Assembly: GCA_910587075.1 (NCBI GenBank)
Contig: CAJUKE010000011.1
Coordinates: 1 to 64,000 of the forward strand
Origin: an uncultured Muribaculaceae bacterium
GTDB taxonomy: Bacteria; Bacteroidota; Bacteroidia; Bacteroidales; Muribaculaceae
DNA: 64,000 nt
Direction of reading: 5' to 3'
Both the position numbers and the translations under genes were made by a program. The stretch's first letter is position 1, and each line of letters starts with the position of its first letter. The notes below the pieces were generated by a model. That model made no database searches, was not told the origin of the DNA, and saw nothing but the letters and a program-made list of their open reading frames with translations. Shown piece by piece: positions 47,549 to 55,760 of this stretch.

Positions 47549-49501
47549 TTACTTTTTGGCGGCTTCCTGGTTTTTGCGCGCCTGCTTGAGCACCTTCTGG
47601 TTGATTTTCGCGGGATACTTGTCGCGCAGCGTGGCCACCCACTTCTCTTCGAGATAGTTCTGGTAGTCGCCCGTCACGGCTCCGCGCACGTCGCCGGCAT
47701 CCTCGGGCTGGAGAATCACGCGGTTCTGGTAGGGGAAGTAATATGCCCAGCGCCCCTTGGGCTGGGGCTTCTCGCCACCGAAGGCGATGAAGTCGGTGAT
47801 GGGGTTCTCACCCTTGGCGGCGAGCACGCGCTCAACCTTGATGTTGTTGCCGAACTCGCGGCGGAGCACCAGCCCTACCGAGTCGTTGGCCACCTTGTTG
47901 TTCTCCAGGTATGCCTTGGCTGCGTCGCGGATTGAGTCGGAAGTGGCGAACACCACGAAGCTCTTCAGGCGGGGCTTGTCCCAGGTGTATTTCGAGCGGT
48001 TGGCCTCGAAGAATTTCTCCAGGCCCTCTTTGTCCTCCTTGGCCTTGGACCACACGTTGCGGTCGGAAATCTCGAAGAGGAGCATACCGTCGCGGTACTC
48101 GTTGAGGAGGTTGCCGTACTGGGGCTCCTCGCGGGCGAGGTCTTCGCGGGCGGCATCGAGAACGGCGTTCTCAACAGCCTTGTTGACGAGACCTTCGAAC
48201 TGGTCGGCCTGCTGCTCGCCGGTGCCGATGAAGGGGTTGCCCATCTCGGCCATGACCTCGGAGAGCATGAGGGGCTGCTTGTTGACTTTCGCCATAGGGG
48301 TCTCGCTGGCGAGGAACTTCGCGGTAAGCACGGAGTCGAGGCCCATATTGGCGGCGATTTCGGCCTTCACGGCGTCAATGGCCTGGCGGTCGAGCTGTAC
48401 GCCGTATTTCTTGCTGAGCTGCTCGATGCGGCGCTGGCGGGGGAGCTGGCCGCGCTCATCCTGCGAAATCACCTTCTTGAGCATCGGATGCACAGTTTCG
48501 TAGGGGTCGATACCCTTACCTTCGAGGCGCTTGATTATGTGGTAGCCGTAGGCGGTGGCGAAAGGCTCCGAGATGGCGCCGTCGGCCAGCGAGAAGGCTG
48601 TCTTCTCGAACTCGGGCACCATCTGGCCCGAGCCGAACCAATTGAGGCGGCCACCGTTCTTGGCCGAGCCGGGATCCTCGCTCTCGCGGGTGGCCACATC
48701 CTCGAAGTCGGCACCGCCGGTGGTCACCAGGGTGTAGATCGAGTCGATTTTGGCCTTCTGGGCGGCAGCGGCGGCGGGGTCCATCCCCTGGGTGAGCTTT
48801 AGGATATGCTCAACGAGCACCTGACCCTGGGCGGGACGCTCGCCGTTGACCTTCACGATGTGGAAGCCGAAGGGGGTGCGGATCACCGGGGAGATTTCGC
48901 CCACGTTGGTGTTATAGGCGGCCTCCTCGAAAGTGTAGGGGAAGCGGGTGGCGGTGATCCAGCCCATATGTCCGCCGTTGCGGGTAACGGAGCGGTCGAT
49001 GGAGAATTTGCGGGCGAGCTCGGCGAAGTCGCTGCCGCCGAGGATGGCGGTGCGTATCGAGTCGAGGAGCGCGGTCTGGCGGGAGTCGGCCACCGGGTTT
49101 TCACCAAGTGAAATCATGATATGGCTCACGTCGCGCTCGGTTTTCATACGCTCGTATTCGGCGCGGAGGAGCGAGTCCTCCACGGCCTGATCCTTGAGGT
49201 AAGGCTCCGAAAGGTCGCGGCGGTACCCTTCGAATTCATTCTGGAAGGCCTGGGTCTTGTCGATGCCGGCTTCCTTGGCGGCGGCCACCTTCTGCTTGTA
49301 GGCCACGAACATATCGAGGTATTCGTCGACGGTCTGCGGCTGGAGCTGCTGGGTGTTGTTCTTATTGTAGAGATACTCAAATTCGCTGAGTTTCACAGGC
49401 GTGCCGCCGATAGTCATAAGCTCGGGGTCCTTCGGGCCTTTAGCGAACGCCACCGAGGAGGCGGTCGCCGCGAGGGCTAATGACAGAAACAGTTTGTTCA
49501 T
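47549..49501 (-). CDS. periplasmic peptidyl-prolyl isomerase with two parvulin domains
   Basis: A 650-residue SurA/PpiD-like folding factor. A signal peptide (LFLSLALAATASSVAFA) is followed by an N-terminal chaperone helix bundle and two parvulin domains: about 120-220 (DVSHIMISLGENP, GGHMGWITATRFPYTFEEAAY, TPFGFHIVKV) and about 230-330 (VEHILKL, GGRLNWFGSGQMVPEFEKTAF, TAYGYHIIK). A long C-terminal helical region follows. It probably helps outer-membrane proteins fold, fitting the nearby TAM genes. It starts upstream of the DUF4421-like gene in the same direction. Confidence 0.93.
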   Translation of the reverse strand: MNKLFLSLALAATASSVAFAKGPKDPELMTIGGTPVKLSEFEYLYNKNNTQQLQPQTVDEYLDMFVAYKQKVAAAKEAGIDKTQAFQNEFEGYRRDLSEPYLKDQAVEDSLLRAEYERMKTERDVSHIMISLGENPVADSRQTALLDSIRTAILGGSDFAELARKFSIDRSVTRNGGHMGWITATRFPYTFEEAAYNTNVGEISPVIRTPFGFHIVKVNGERPAQGQVLVEHILKLTQGMDPAAAAAQKAKIDSIYTLVTTGGADFEDVATRESEDPGSAKNGGRLNWFGSGQMVPEFEKTAFSLADGAISEPFATAYGYHIIKRLEGKGIDPYETVHPMLKKVISQDERGQLPRQRRIEQLSKKYGVQLDRQAIDAVKAEIAANMGLDSVLTAKFLASETPMAKVNKQPLMLSEVMAEMGNPFIGTGEQQADQFEGLVNKAVENAVLDAAREDLAREEPQYGNLLNEYRDGMLLFEISDRNVWSKAKEDKEGLEKFFEANRSKYTWDKPRLKSFVVFATSDSIRDAAKAYLENNKVANDSVGLVLRREFGNNIKVERVLAAKGENPITDFIAFGGEKPQPKGRWAYYFPYQNRVILQPEDAGDVRGAVTGDYQNYLEEKWVATLRDKYPAKINQKVLKQARKNQEAAKK

Positions 49502-49592
49502 TGCTATGAGGTTTTGCTAATGCGTTTTTTCACTAACGATATAACGGCGATACGCCCTCTTTATTATATACCCGCGCAATAAATATATGCGG

Positions 49593-49625
49593 ACGGGCCG
49601 CGCCGGAGCTTCCGGCGCGGCCCGT
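49593..49625 (-). terminator. terminator of the rhomboid - EEP - M3 peptidase operon
   Basis: A 14-bp perfect GC stem (left arm ACGGGCCGCGCCGG at 49593-49606, 5-nt loop, complement at 49612-49625). On the minus strand it comes 24 nt after the peptidase stop and is followed by a T/A-rich stretch. Confidence 0.8.
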
Positions 49626-49648
49626 CGATGGGTTGTCGCGGTAAGGGA

Positions 49649-51766
49649 TCAATTGAGGCCGCGCTGGCGTATCACGGCGGCGGGCTCGGGACGGTGGCCG
49701 CGGAAGGTCTCGTAGAGCACCATCGGATCCTGCGAACCGCCGCTCTCAAGGAGTGTCTTCATCTTGGCAGCGGACTCGGGGTCGAAGGCACCCTTCTCCT
49801 TGAAGAGCTCGAAAGCGTCGGCATCGAGCACCTCGGCCCAGAGGTAGGTGTAGTAGCCCGAAGCGTAACCCTCGTCGCCGAAGATATGCTTGAAGTAGGG
49901 GGAGCGGTAGCGGAAGGTGAGTTCGGCGGGCATGCCGAGCTTCTCGGCAACCTTTGCCTCGAAGGCCTCAACATCAACGGGGCCGTCGGTCTCAGGGTTG
50001 TAGTGGCCCCATGCGAGGTCAAGCAGGGCGGCGCCGGCGAGTTCGGCGGTCATGAAGCCCATATTGTGCTTCGACGCGGCGTTGATCTGGTTCACGAGCG
50101 AGTCGGGGATGAGTTCGCCGGTCTTGTAGTGGTGGGCGTACTCTGCCAGGAGCTCGGGCTGGAATGCCCAGTGCTCGTGGAACTGCGAGGGGAATTCCAC
50201 GAAGTCACGGTCGACGTTAGTGCCGCTCTGGCTCTTGAGGCGGGCCTTGGAGAGCATGCCGTGGAGGCCGTGGCCGAATTCGTGGAAAGTGGTCTGCACG
50301 TCGTCGATGGAGAGCAGTGAGGGGGCGTCGGCCGTCGGGGGCGCGTAGTTACCCACGTTGTAGATGATGGGGCGCTCAACGGAGCCGTCGGCATTGACCC
50401 ACGAAGCTTTGAGCTGCTCCATCCAAGCGCCCTGGCGCTTTTCGGGGCGGGTGAAGTAGTCGGTGATGAAGATTGCCACATGGTTACCCTCGTTGTCGGT
50501 AACCTTGTAGGTCTTCACGTCCTTATGGTACTTGGGAGCGTCAATCTCCTCGAAGTTCACGCCGTAGAGGCGCTTGGCCATTGCGAAGATACCCTTGCGC
50601 ACGGAGTCAACGGCGAAGTAGGGGCGCAGGGCGCTCTCGTCGAGGGCGTACTTCTGCTGGCGCACCTTCTCGGCGTAGTAGTAATAGTCCCAGGGAGCGA
50701 TCTTGAAGTCGTTGCCCTCGGCGTTGGCCACGGCCTGCATCTCGGCCACCTCTTCGGCCACCTTCTTCTTGGCGGGCTCGAAAATCTGGGTCAGCAGCGC
50801 CTCGGCGGCCTCGGGGGTCTTGGCCATCTTGTCGGCGGTGGCGTAGGCGGCGTAATCCTTGAAACCGAGGAGTTTCGCCTTCTGCGCACGGGCCTTGAGG
50901 ATTTCAGCGATCACGGGGCGGTTGTCGTTTTCCCCTTGGGTGGCGTTGGTGGTGTAGCCGCGCCACATCTGTTCGCGGAGCGAGCGGTTGTCGGCATACT
51001 GGAGCACAGCCAGGCGCGAGGGAGCGTGGAGGGTGAACACCCATTTCCCCTCCTTGCCGCGGGCCTTTGCCTCGGCGGCGGCGTTCTCGACGGTGTTGGC
51101 GGGGATACCTGCCAGGTCGGCCTCGTTGTCAACCACGATTTCGAAGGTGTTGTTGGCGTTGAGGAGGTTCTTGTTGAACTTCAGGTAGAGGTTCGCGAGG
51201 GTGTTGTTGATTTTCTTGAGTTCCTCCTTCTGCTCGGGCGAGAGGAGGGCGCCAGAGCGCACGAAGTCGTTGTAGCTCTGCTCGATGGCGCGGCGCTCGT
51301 CGAGGGGCTGGTTCACGGTGTCGATGTTGTTGTACAGCACCTTGACGCGCTCGAAGAGGGCGTCGTTCATCATCAGCTCGTCGGTGAAGGCGGTGTAGCG
51401 GGGGTAGAGTTCCTCCGAAACGGCCTGGAGCTCGGGGGTGGAGTGGGCCTCGGTGAGCGACGCGAGAACGCTCATGACGCGCTCAAGCGTCGGGCTGAGG
51501 CAGTCCATGGGGAGCATGGTGTTCTCGAAAGTCGGAGCCTCGGGGTTGGCCACGATGGAGTCGATCGAGGCTCTGGCCTCGGCGATGCCGGCGTCGAAGG
51601 CCGGAACGTAGTCTTCGATCTGAATCTCCTCGAAGGGGGGGATTCCGTACTCGTTGGCATAGGACTGCATGAAGGGGTTCTGGCGCTCGTGTCCGCACGA
51701 GGCGCTCCCCAGTCCGATAGCCGACGCGGCGGCGGCCGCGCAGATGCTCATAATGATTGGCTTCAT
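49649..51766 (-). CDS. M3 family zinc metallopeptidase (peptidyl-dipeptidase Dcp-like)
   Basis: A 705-residue enzyme with a lipoprotein signal (AIGLGSASCGHE) pointing to the periplasm or outer membrane. The zinc site is HEFGH at 495-499 (TTFHEFGHGLHGML) with the third-ligand Glu in the downstream FVEFPSQFHEHWAF. The substrate-loop GYASGYYTYLWAEVLDADAFELF near 640 is typical of Dcp/oligopeptidase A. It cleaves short peptides, probably feeding peptide uptake. Last gene of the minus-strand operon starting at the rhomboids (30 nt after the EEP gene). Confidence 0.95.
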   Translation of the reverse strand: MKPIIMSICAAAAASAIGLGSASCGHERQNPFMQSYANEYGIPPFEEIQIEDYVPAFDAGIAEARASIDSIVANPEAPTFENTMLPMDCLSPTLERVMSVLASLTEAHSTPELQAVSEELYPRYTAFTDELMMNDALFERVKVLYNNIDTVNQPLDERRAIEQSYNDFVRSGALLSPEQKEELKKINNTLANLYLKFNKNLLNANNTFEIVVDNEADLAGIPANTVENAAAEAKARGKEGKWVFTLHAPSRLAVLQYADNRSLREQMWRGYTTNATQGENDNRPVIAEILKARAQKAKLLGFKDYAAYATADKMAKTPEAAEALLTQIFEPAKKKVAEEVAEMQAVANAEGNDFKIAPWDYYYYAEKVRQQKYALDESALRPYFAVDSVRKGIFAMAKRLYGVNFEEIDAPKYHKDVKTYKVTDNEGNHVAIFITDYFTRPEKRQGAWMEQLKASWVNADGSVERPIIYNVGNYAPPTADAPSLLSIDDVQTTFHEFGHGLHGMLSKARLKSQSGTNVDRDFVEFPSQFHEHWAFQPELLAEYAHHYKTGELIPDSLVNQINAASKHNMGFMTAELAGAALLDLAWGHYNPETDGPVDVEAFEAKVAEKLGMPAELTFRYRSPYFKHIFGDEGYASGYYTYLWAEVLDADAFELFKEKGAFDPESAAKMKTLLESGGSQDPMVLYETFRGHRPEPAAVIRQRGLN

Positions 51767-51795
51767 AGTTAATGGGTTATGATTAAATCGGTGAA

Positions 51796-52947
51796 TTATT
51801 TCATCAGGAATGTCGCGAGCACCGGGTAGTGGTCCGACTCGGGGCAGTCGCCCCTCCCGCAGTCAATGGCCTCCATATCGCCGCGGTAGAGTATATGGTC
51901 GATATGGAAGTAGAAACGGTCGGAGTGGAAGGTGATCATCGGGCCGTTGGCGGCGTCGTTGAAGGCGTTGCGGAAGTCGTCGCCCGCGATCTGCCGTATG
52001 GCGTAGCATCCGGGTATGTCGTTGAAGTCGCCCGCCACGATCACGTTGGGCACCCCGATGGAGTCGATCGCGTGGCGCAGCGTGCGGGCCTGCCGGGCGC
52101 GGTAACGCATAGCCAGCGACACCTTGCTGAAGAGGGTGTTGCGGGCGGCTATTACCTTCCCCTTGCTCCCCTCCCCCTCGGTGAGTTCGAGGTAGAGGTC
52201 CTTGTCCTGCCGGCTGAGGCCGATCGACTGCAGGTGCACGTCGACAACGAGCGTCTCCATGCCCCGGATGTCGATTATCGCCGCCGACCACTCCGAGAAG
52301 CCGTTGGCCTCGGGGAGCGCCACGCGGCGCATCGGGAACTTCGAGAATATCATGCAGCGGTGCTCGCCATAGGTTCCCCTCGGCCCCTCGGCGAAAAGGC
52401 GGTGGGGGTACACGGTGTTAAGCGTGTCGACCATCCGCTGTGAGAAACCGAGATAGAGGTTCTCCTTCACGTCGACGAATTCCTGGGTGAGCACGATGTC
52501 AGCCCCGCTGTGGATTATGTAGTCAGCTATTTTGTTGGGCGAGGAATCGGTGGTGAGAGTCCCGGCGGCGCGGCGTTGCTCCCGCTCGATGTCGACGAGG
52601 GCGGCGGTGTTGAACGTCAGCAGGGTGAACACCTTGGCGGAATCCTGGTCGGAAACTTTCTTTTTCACGAGGTTCACTGGCGCGTAGCTCGCGATCGGCC
52701 CCAGGGAGCACGCGAGGGCTATGGCCGGAACCACCGCGAGCCACCGCTGGCGCAGCAGCAGGTCGGCGATCACGAGCGCCACGGCTCCGCCGAACCAGAA
52801 GGGGAATGTCATGGAGAAGAGGGCCGGGAGGGTCGACACCTCCGGGGCGACCTTCCCGCCATAGGCGGCGCAAAGCAAGCCGAGAGCCACACCCAGGTTG
52901 ATGATGAGGCCCGCCGCGAGCAGTATGCGCTTGGTCCAGATTCCCAT
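51796..52947 (-). CDS. endonuclease/exonuclease/phosphatase family membrane protein
   Basis: A 383-residue protein: three hydrophobic segments in the first 100 residues anchor it in the membrane, and an EEP (DNase I-like) domain follows (about 110-383). Catalytic-fold motifs: TQEFVDVKENL, DVHLQS, VIVAGDFNDIPGC, and the final HIDHILYRGD ... CPESDHYPVLATF with the catalytic Asp-His. The membrane anchor suggests a phosphoesterase acting outside the cytoplasm; the substrate is unknown. It sits between the rhomboid genes (11 nt) and the M3 peptidase gene. Confidence 0.93.
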   Translation of the reverse strand: MGIWTKRILLAAGLIINLGVALGLLCAAYGGKVAPEVSTLPALFSMTFPFWFGGAVALVIADLLLRQRWLAVVPAIALACSLGPIASYAPVNLVKKKVSDQDSAKVFTLLTFNTAALVDIEREQRRAAGTLTTDSSPNKIADYIIHSGADIVLTQEFVDVKENLYLGFSQRMVDTLNTVYPHRLFAEGPRGTYGEHRCMIFSKFPMRRVALPEANGFSEWSAAIIDIRGMETLVVDVHLQSIGLSRQDKDLYLELTEGEGSKGKVIAARNTLFSKVSLAMRYRARQARTLRHAIDSIGVPNVIVAGDFNDIPGCYAIRQIAGDDFRNAFNDAANGPMITFHSDRFYFHIDHILYRGDMEAIDCGRGDCPESDHYPVLATFLMK

Positions 52948-52958
52948 AGTCGACAGAT

Positions 52959-53690
52959 TCAGTTATGCCGCGAGCGGCTGAGGGTGAGTTCGTAGAGGTG
53001 GCGCTGCTCGGCGGGGGTCAGCGCCTCGTAGCCTCCGGCGTTGGCCTTGGCCACCAGCGCGGCGTACTCGTCGGCAACGGGTGCCGGAGCGGGCTCCGCA
53101 ACAGACGGGCGGGTTTTGGCCAAATATCTCCACCACAGGGCGGCGGCCACGCCCGACAGCAGCCCGCCCGCGTGGGCCATGGCCTCGGGTATCGAGCAGA
53201 AGAAGAACGCCAGGAGCGCCAGGGGCACTATGCGGCGCAGTTCCAGCTCGCCCATAAACGCGAATTTAACCATTTTGCTGGGCGACATTATCCCCGCGGC
53301 CACCGTGAGGGCTATCACCGGGCCGGAAGCTCCGGCGAGCGGCTCGCCCGAGGCGAACGGGGTAAGGGAGCAGAGGAGGAACATCGCCGCGGCGGCAACT
53401 CCGCCGACGATATACAGCGCGAGCACGCGGCGGGCGCCAACGTCGGCCCCGAGCAGGGTGCCGAAGCCCCCGAGCCACAGCATATTCACCAGCAGATGGC
53501 GGAAGTCGCACTGGGTGAACATATAGGTCAGCACCGTCCACGGGCGCCCGGCCACCCCCGCGAAATCCGACGGGAGCAGCAACCCGGCCACGGCGGCGTC
53601 GAAATCGACCCCCGCGGCGGGGGCTACGAGCCACAGCAGTTTTAGGCCGAGGTACACCAGGGCGTTTATTATTACGAGGCGCTGAATCAT
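52959..53690 (-). CDS. rhomboid family intramembrane serine protease (downstream copy)
   Basis: A 243-residue protein from the ATG at 53690 (MIQRLVIINALVYLGLK); the longer open frame runs into the other rhomboid gene and is not conserved. Six hydrophobic segments, the active Ser in GASGPV (LAGASGPVIAL) and the catalytic His in AMAHAGGLLSG. A cytoplasmic C-terminal tail of about 60 residues is Ala/Glu-rich. Second of two tandem rhomboid genes (gap 10 nt); the two differ strongly, so this is an old duplication. Substrates unknown. Confidence 0.93.
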   Translation of the reverse strand: MIQRLVIINALVYLGLKLLWLVAPAAGVDFDAAVAGLLLPSDFAGVAGRPWTVLTYMFTQCDFRHLLVNMLWLGGFGTLLGADVGARRVLALYIVGGVAAAAMFLLCSLTPFASGEPLAGASGPVIALTVAAGIMSPSKMVKFAFMGELELRRIVPLALLAFFFCSIPEAMAHAGGLLSGVAAALWWRYLAKTRPSVAEPAPAPVADEYAALVAKANAGGYEALTPAEQRHLYELTLSRSRHN

Positions 53691-53700
53691 CTGTTGATTG

Positions 53701-54468
53701 TCAGAAATGGTACGGCCCCCCGATAACTCCCTTCTTGCGCCAGTAGAGCAGTATGGCGAGACCGAAGAGCATGCCGCCGAGATGGGCGAAATGGGCCACG
53801 GTGTCGGCCTGGTTGTTATACACGCCGAGCACAAGCTCGATGGCGGCATATATCAGCACGAAGGTGCGAGCCTTGAGTGTGACAGGGGGGAAGAGGAGCG
53901 ACAGCCGGGCCTGCGGGAACATAAACCCGAAGGCGAGCAGGATGCCGAACACGGCGCCCGAGGCTCCGATGGTCGGGGTATGGAAAAGCTGGTAAAGCAT
54001 CCCCACCTCGGCGTCGGTAGGCACCACGCCTATTTCATACAACTGGTTGTACATCACCTGCGAGTGCGACAGCAACTCCTTGACAGCCCCGGGGTTGGGG
54101 AACATCGAGGCGTAATGCGCTATCATGCCAGCGAACACCCCCTCCTGTACCAGCGCCGCGCCGAGACCGCACGAAACGTAGTAGAACAGGAACTTCGGGG
54201 AGCCGAGCACCCGCTCCATGGTCATACCGAACATCCACAGGGCGAACATATTGAAAAACAGGTGCATGAAGTTCGCGTGGATAAACATATAGGTGATCAG
54301 CTGCGAGGGCACGAACTGGTCGGAGGTGAAGTAGTACAGCGCCCCGTACTGCTCCAGGAAGCCGCTCACCGGGCGCACGATACCCATCGCCAGCCATATA
54401 ATCACGTTAATAATCAACAGATTTTTCGTTACCGGGGGTATCTGGTCAAATAAGTTTCTGAAATTCAT
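53701..54468 (-). CDS. rhomboid family intramembrane serine protease (upstream copy)
   Basis: A 255-residue protein with six hydrophobic segments, the HANFMHLFFNMFALWMFG loop, active Ser in GASGAVFG and catalytic His in VAHFAHLGGMLFG. Canonical bacterial rhomboid of the GlpG fold. First gene of the minus-strand operon with the second rhomboid, the EEP and M3 genes. Its promoter element is at 54540-54547. Confidence 0.95.
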   Translation of the reverse strand: MNFRNLFDQIPPVTKNLLIINVIIWLAMGIVRPVSGFLEQYGALYYFTSDQFVPSQLITYMFIHANFMHLFFNMFALWMFGMTMERVLGSPKFLFYYVSCGLGAALVQEGVFAGMIAHYASMFPNPGAVKELLSHSQVMYNQLYEIGVVPTDAEVGMLYQLFHTPTIGASGAVFGILLAFGFMFPQARLSLLFPPVTLKARTFVLIYAAIELVLGVYNNQADTVAHFAHLGGMLFGLAILLYWRKKGVIGGPYHF

Positions 54469-54539
54469 TGTCGCGAACTTTTCACATATCGCCCGACACC
54501 GCGGCCAGGGCTTTTCTTTCTGATGGTTTACTCAAATCG

Positions 54540-54547
54540 CAAATTTA
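54540..54547 (-). promoter_or_regulatory. -7 element for the rhomboid operon
   Basis: The minus strand reads TAAATTTG, a match to TAnnTTTG, giving a leader of about 65 nt before the start at 54468. A -33 TTG is not clear. The rest of the 484-nt gap up to 54952 holds GC-rich sequence without a supported protein gene and the RNA gene at 54775. Confidence 0.55.
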
Positions 54548-54761
54548 CATATTTTTTCCGACTCACAGCTTAACCGCTTAGTTAAAGGAGGTGAACGCCG
54601 GGGTGCGGAATGGGCAAAAGCGGGCCGGGGATTCCGCCCGGCAGAGTGTACCGTGCGGAGTCCCCGGCTGTGCATGCGGGCAGTCGCGCCAAGCGTCAGC
54701 TCCCCGCTCCATTTTCCGCACCATTTTCTGCTCTACTTAACTGTATATGAGAAAATTTGGT

Positions 54762-54769
54762 TATCTTTG
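54762..54769 (+). promoter_or_regulatory. -7 element of the tRNA-like RNA gene
   Basis: TATCTTTG, a full TAnnTTTG match. The predicted start falls about 5 nt later, at or just before the first base of the acceptor stem (54775). The -33 element is weak. Confidence 0.6.
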
Positions 54770-54774
54770 CACAT

Positions 54775-54852
54775 GGAATGATGGTCGCAGGTTTGGTAGC
54801 GAGGCGATTGTTTCACAACCGCATATAGAAGGTTCGAGTCCTCTCCATTCCG
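54775..54852 (+). tRNA. divergent tRNA-Glu-like RNA, anticodon UUC
   Basis: Folds as a cloverleaf. Acceptor: GGAATG (54775-54780) pairs CATTCC (54846-54851), with A.C as the seventh pair. D arm: TCGC/GCGA (54785-54788 and 54899-54902 equivalents at 54799-54802), loop with GG before TA. Anticodon arm: CGATT/AACCG with one A.C mismatch and loop GTTTCAC, so the anticodon is UUC at 54812-54814. T arm: loop TTCGAGT (54833-54839), stem with one A.C and one G.T pair. The discriminator G fits bacterial tRNA-Glu. No CCA is encoded. Three A.C mismatches make it unusual: it may be a weak isoacceptor, a pseudo-tRNA or an RNA that only resembles a tRNA. It has its own promoter and terminator. Confidence 0.6.
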
Positions 54853-54854
54853 CA

Positions 54855-54881
54855 TAGGGGCGAAAGCCCCTATTTTATTTT
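54855..54881 (+). terminator. intrinsic terminator of the tRNA-like RNA gene
   Basis: Stem TAGGGGC (54855-54861), GAAA tetraloop, GCCCCTA (54866-54872), then TTTTATTTT. It begins 3 nt after the RNA's discriminator base, so the whole unit is about 105 nt. Confidence 0.9.
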
Positions 54882-54952
54882 GCGATATTGTTGATGGTTA
54901 AGGTGATGAGCATCTACTACTCCAATGGACTTGGTCTTATTGAAATACCTTT

Positions 54953-55552
54953 TCACCTCTGGCGGCGGAAATTCAGGTCCTTATGGCCTATCTCGCACGA
55001 CATCATATCGCCGTCGATGCGAATGTCGTCAATCTCGTCGAGGTTGAAGAACACCTCCTGCGCGGCGCGGTTGATCTGCTGCTGGGCCAGCCTCAACGCC
55101 CCGGGGCGTAGCGCCTCCAGCGACGAGCCGCTGTTGCCGTCGATAATGTCGTAACTGAGCTTCACTGCTTCGGGGTCCACCGAGATCGAGAGCGAGGTCG
55201 CGTCGAGGTTGAGGTTGACCTCGTCGTCGTCCTTGACGTTGTACACGCCGGTAATCACAGCCGTACCCGACGCGGTGATAGTCAGCGGGGTCACTATCGA
55301 GTCGTTGGCCTGGATGGTATTTTCGACGGTGATCAGAGCCGTCATAGTCACGGTGCCCTGGGTCTGGTCGGCGGTGCGGTTGAAGTCCATCACCCGCACC
55401 AGCGAGGCGCGGGCGGCGCCGGTGTTGACCAGCAGTTCGGGAGTCGAGGACCATTCCCCTTGCAACTCTTTGGCGAGCTTCGATTTCGAATCGCAGCCGG
55501 CGAGGGCCGCGGCGCCCATCAGGGCCAAAGCGAATAAAGCGGTATTTTTCAT
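54953..55552 (-). CDS. lipoprotein of unknown function
   Basis: A 199-residue protein from the ATG at 55552 (MKNTALFALALMGAAALAGCDSKSK, Cys20 as lipidated residue); the open frame extends 42 codons upstream, but the signal peptide fixes the start. The mature part begins LAKELQGEWSSTPE, a lipocalin-like opening, and continues with regular beta-strands (TVTMTALITVENTI, LTITASGTAVITGVYNV), ending in a short helix and a basic tail. The pattern recalls small Bacteroidales lipocalin-like lipoproteins. It stands alone between the RNA unit and the ROK gene. Confidence 0.82.
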   Translation of the reverse strand: MKNTALFALALMGAAALAGCDSKSKLAKELQGEWSSTPELLVNTGAARASLVRVMDFNRTADQTQGTVTMTALITVENTIQANDSIVTPLTITASGTAVITGVYNVKDDDEVNLNLDATSLSISVDPEAVKLSYDIIDGNSGSSLEALRPGALRLAQQQINRAAQEVFFNLDEIDDIRIDGDMMSCEIGHKDLNFRRQR

Positions 55553-55687
55553 ATTTTTATCCTTTGTGTTATAAAAATATAACGCCGCCGGGGCATAATC
55601 GTTCACGACAAGCCCCGCCATCCGCCCCGAACCACATTTTTCGCGACATTTTTCAGCAACGGCACCTTTCGAAACCATTATTTTTTA

Positions 55688-55695
55688 TAACTTTG
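55688..55695 (+). promoter_or_regulatory. -7 element for the ROK kinase gene
   Basis: TAACTTTG, a full TAnnTTTG match, with a TTTC about 17 nt upstream as a weak -33. The start at 55761 leaves a leader of about 60 nt. Confidence 0.6.
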
Positions 55696-55760
55696 TCGTT
55701 AACTCGCGCCCGCCGCGAACCCGAATAAACTTCACTTACCTAATAATACCCCAAAAAGCA

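Noticed and set aside
54601..54735. Imperfect inverted repeat (GGTGCGGAA type) in the gap before the tRNA-like RNA
   Set aside because: Short arms with several mismatches and about 100 nt apart; no better than chance in GC-rich sequence.
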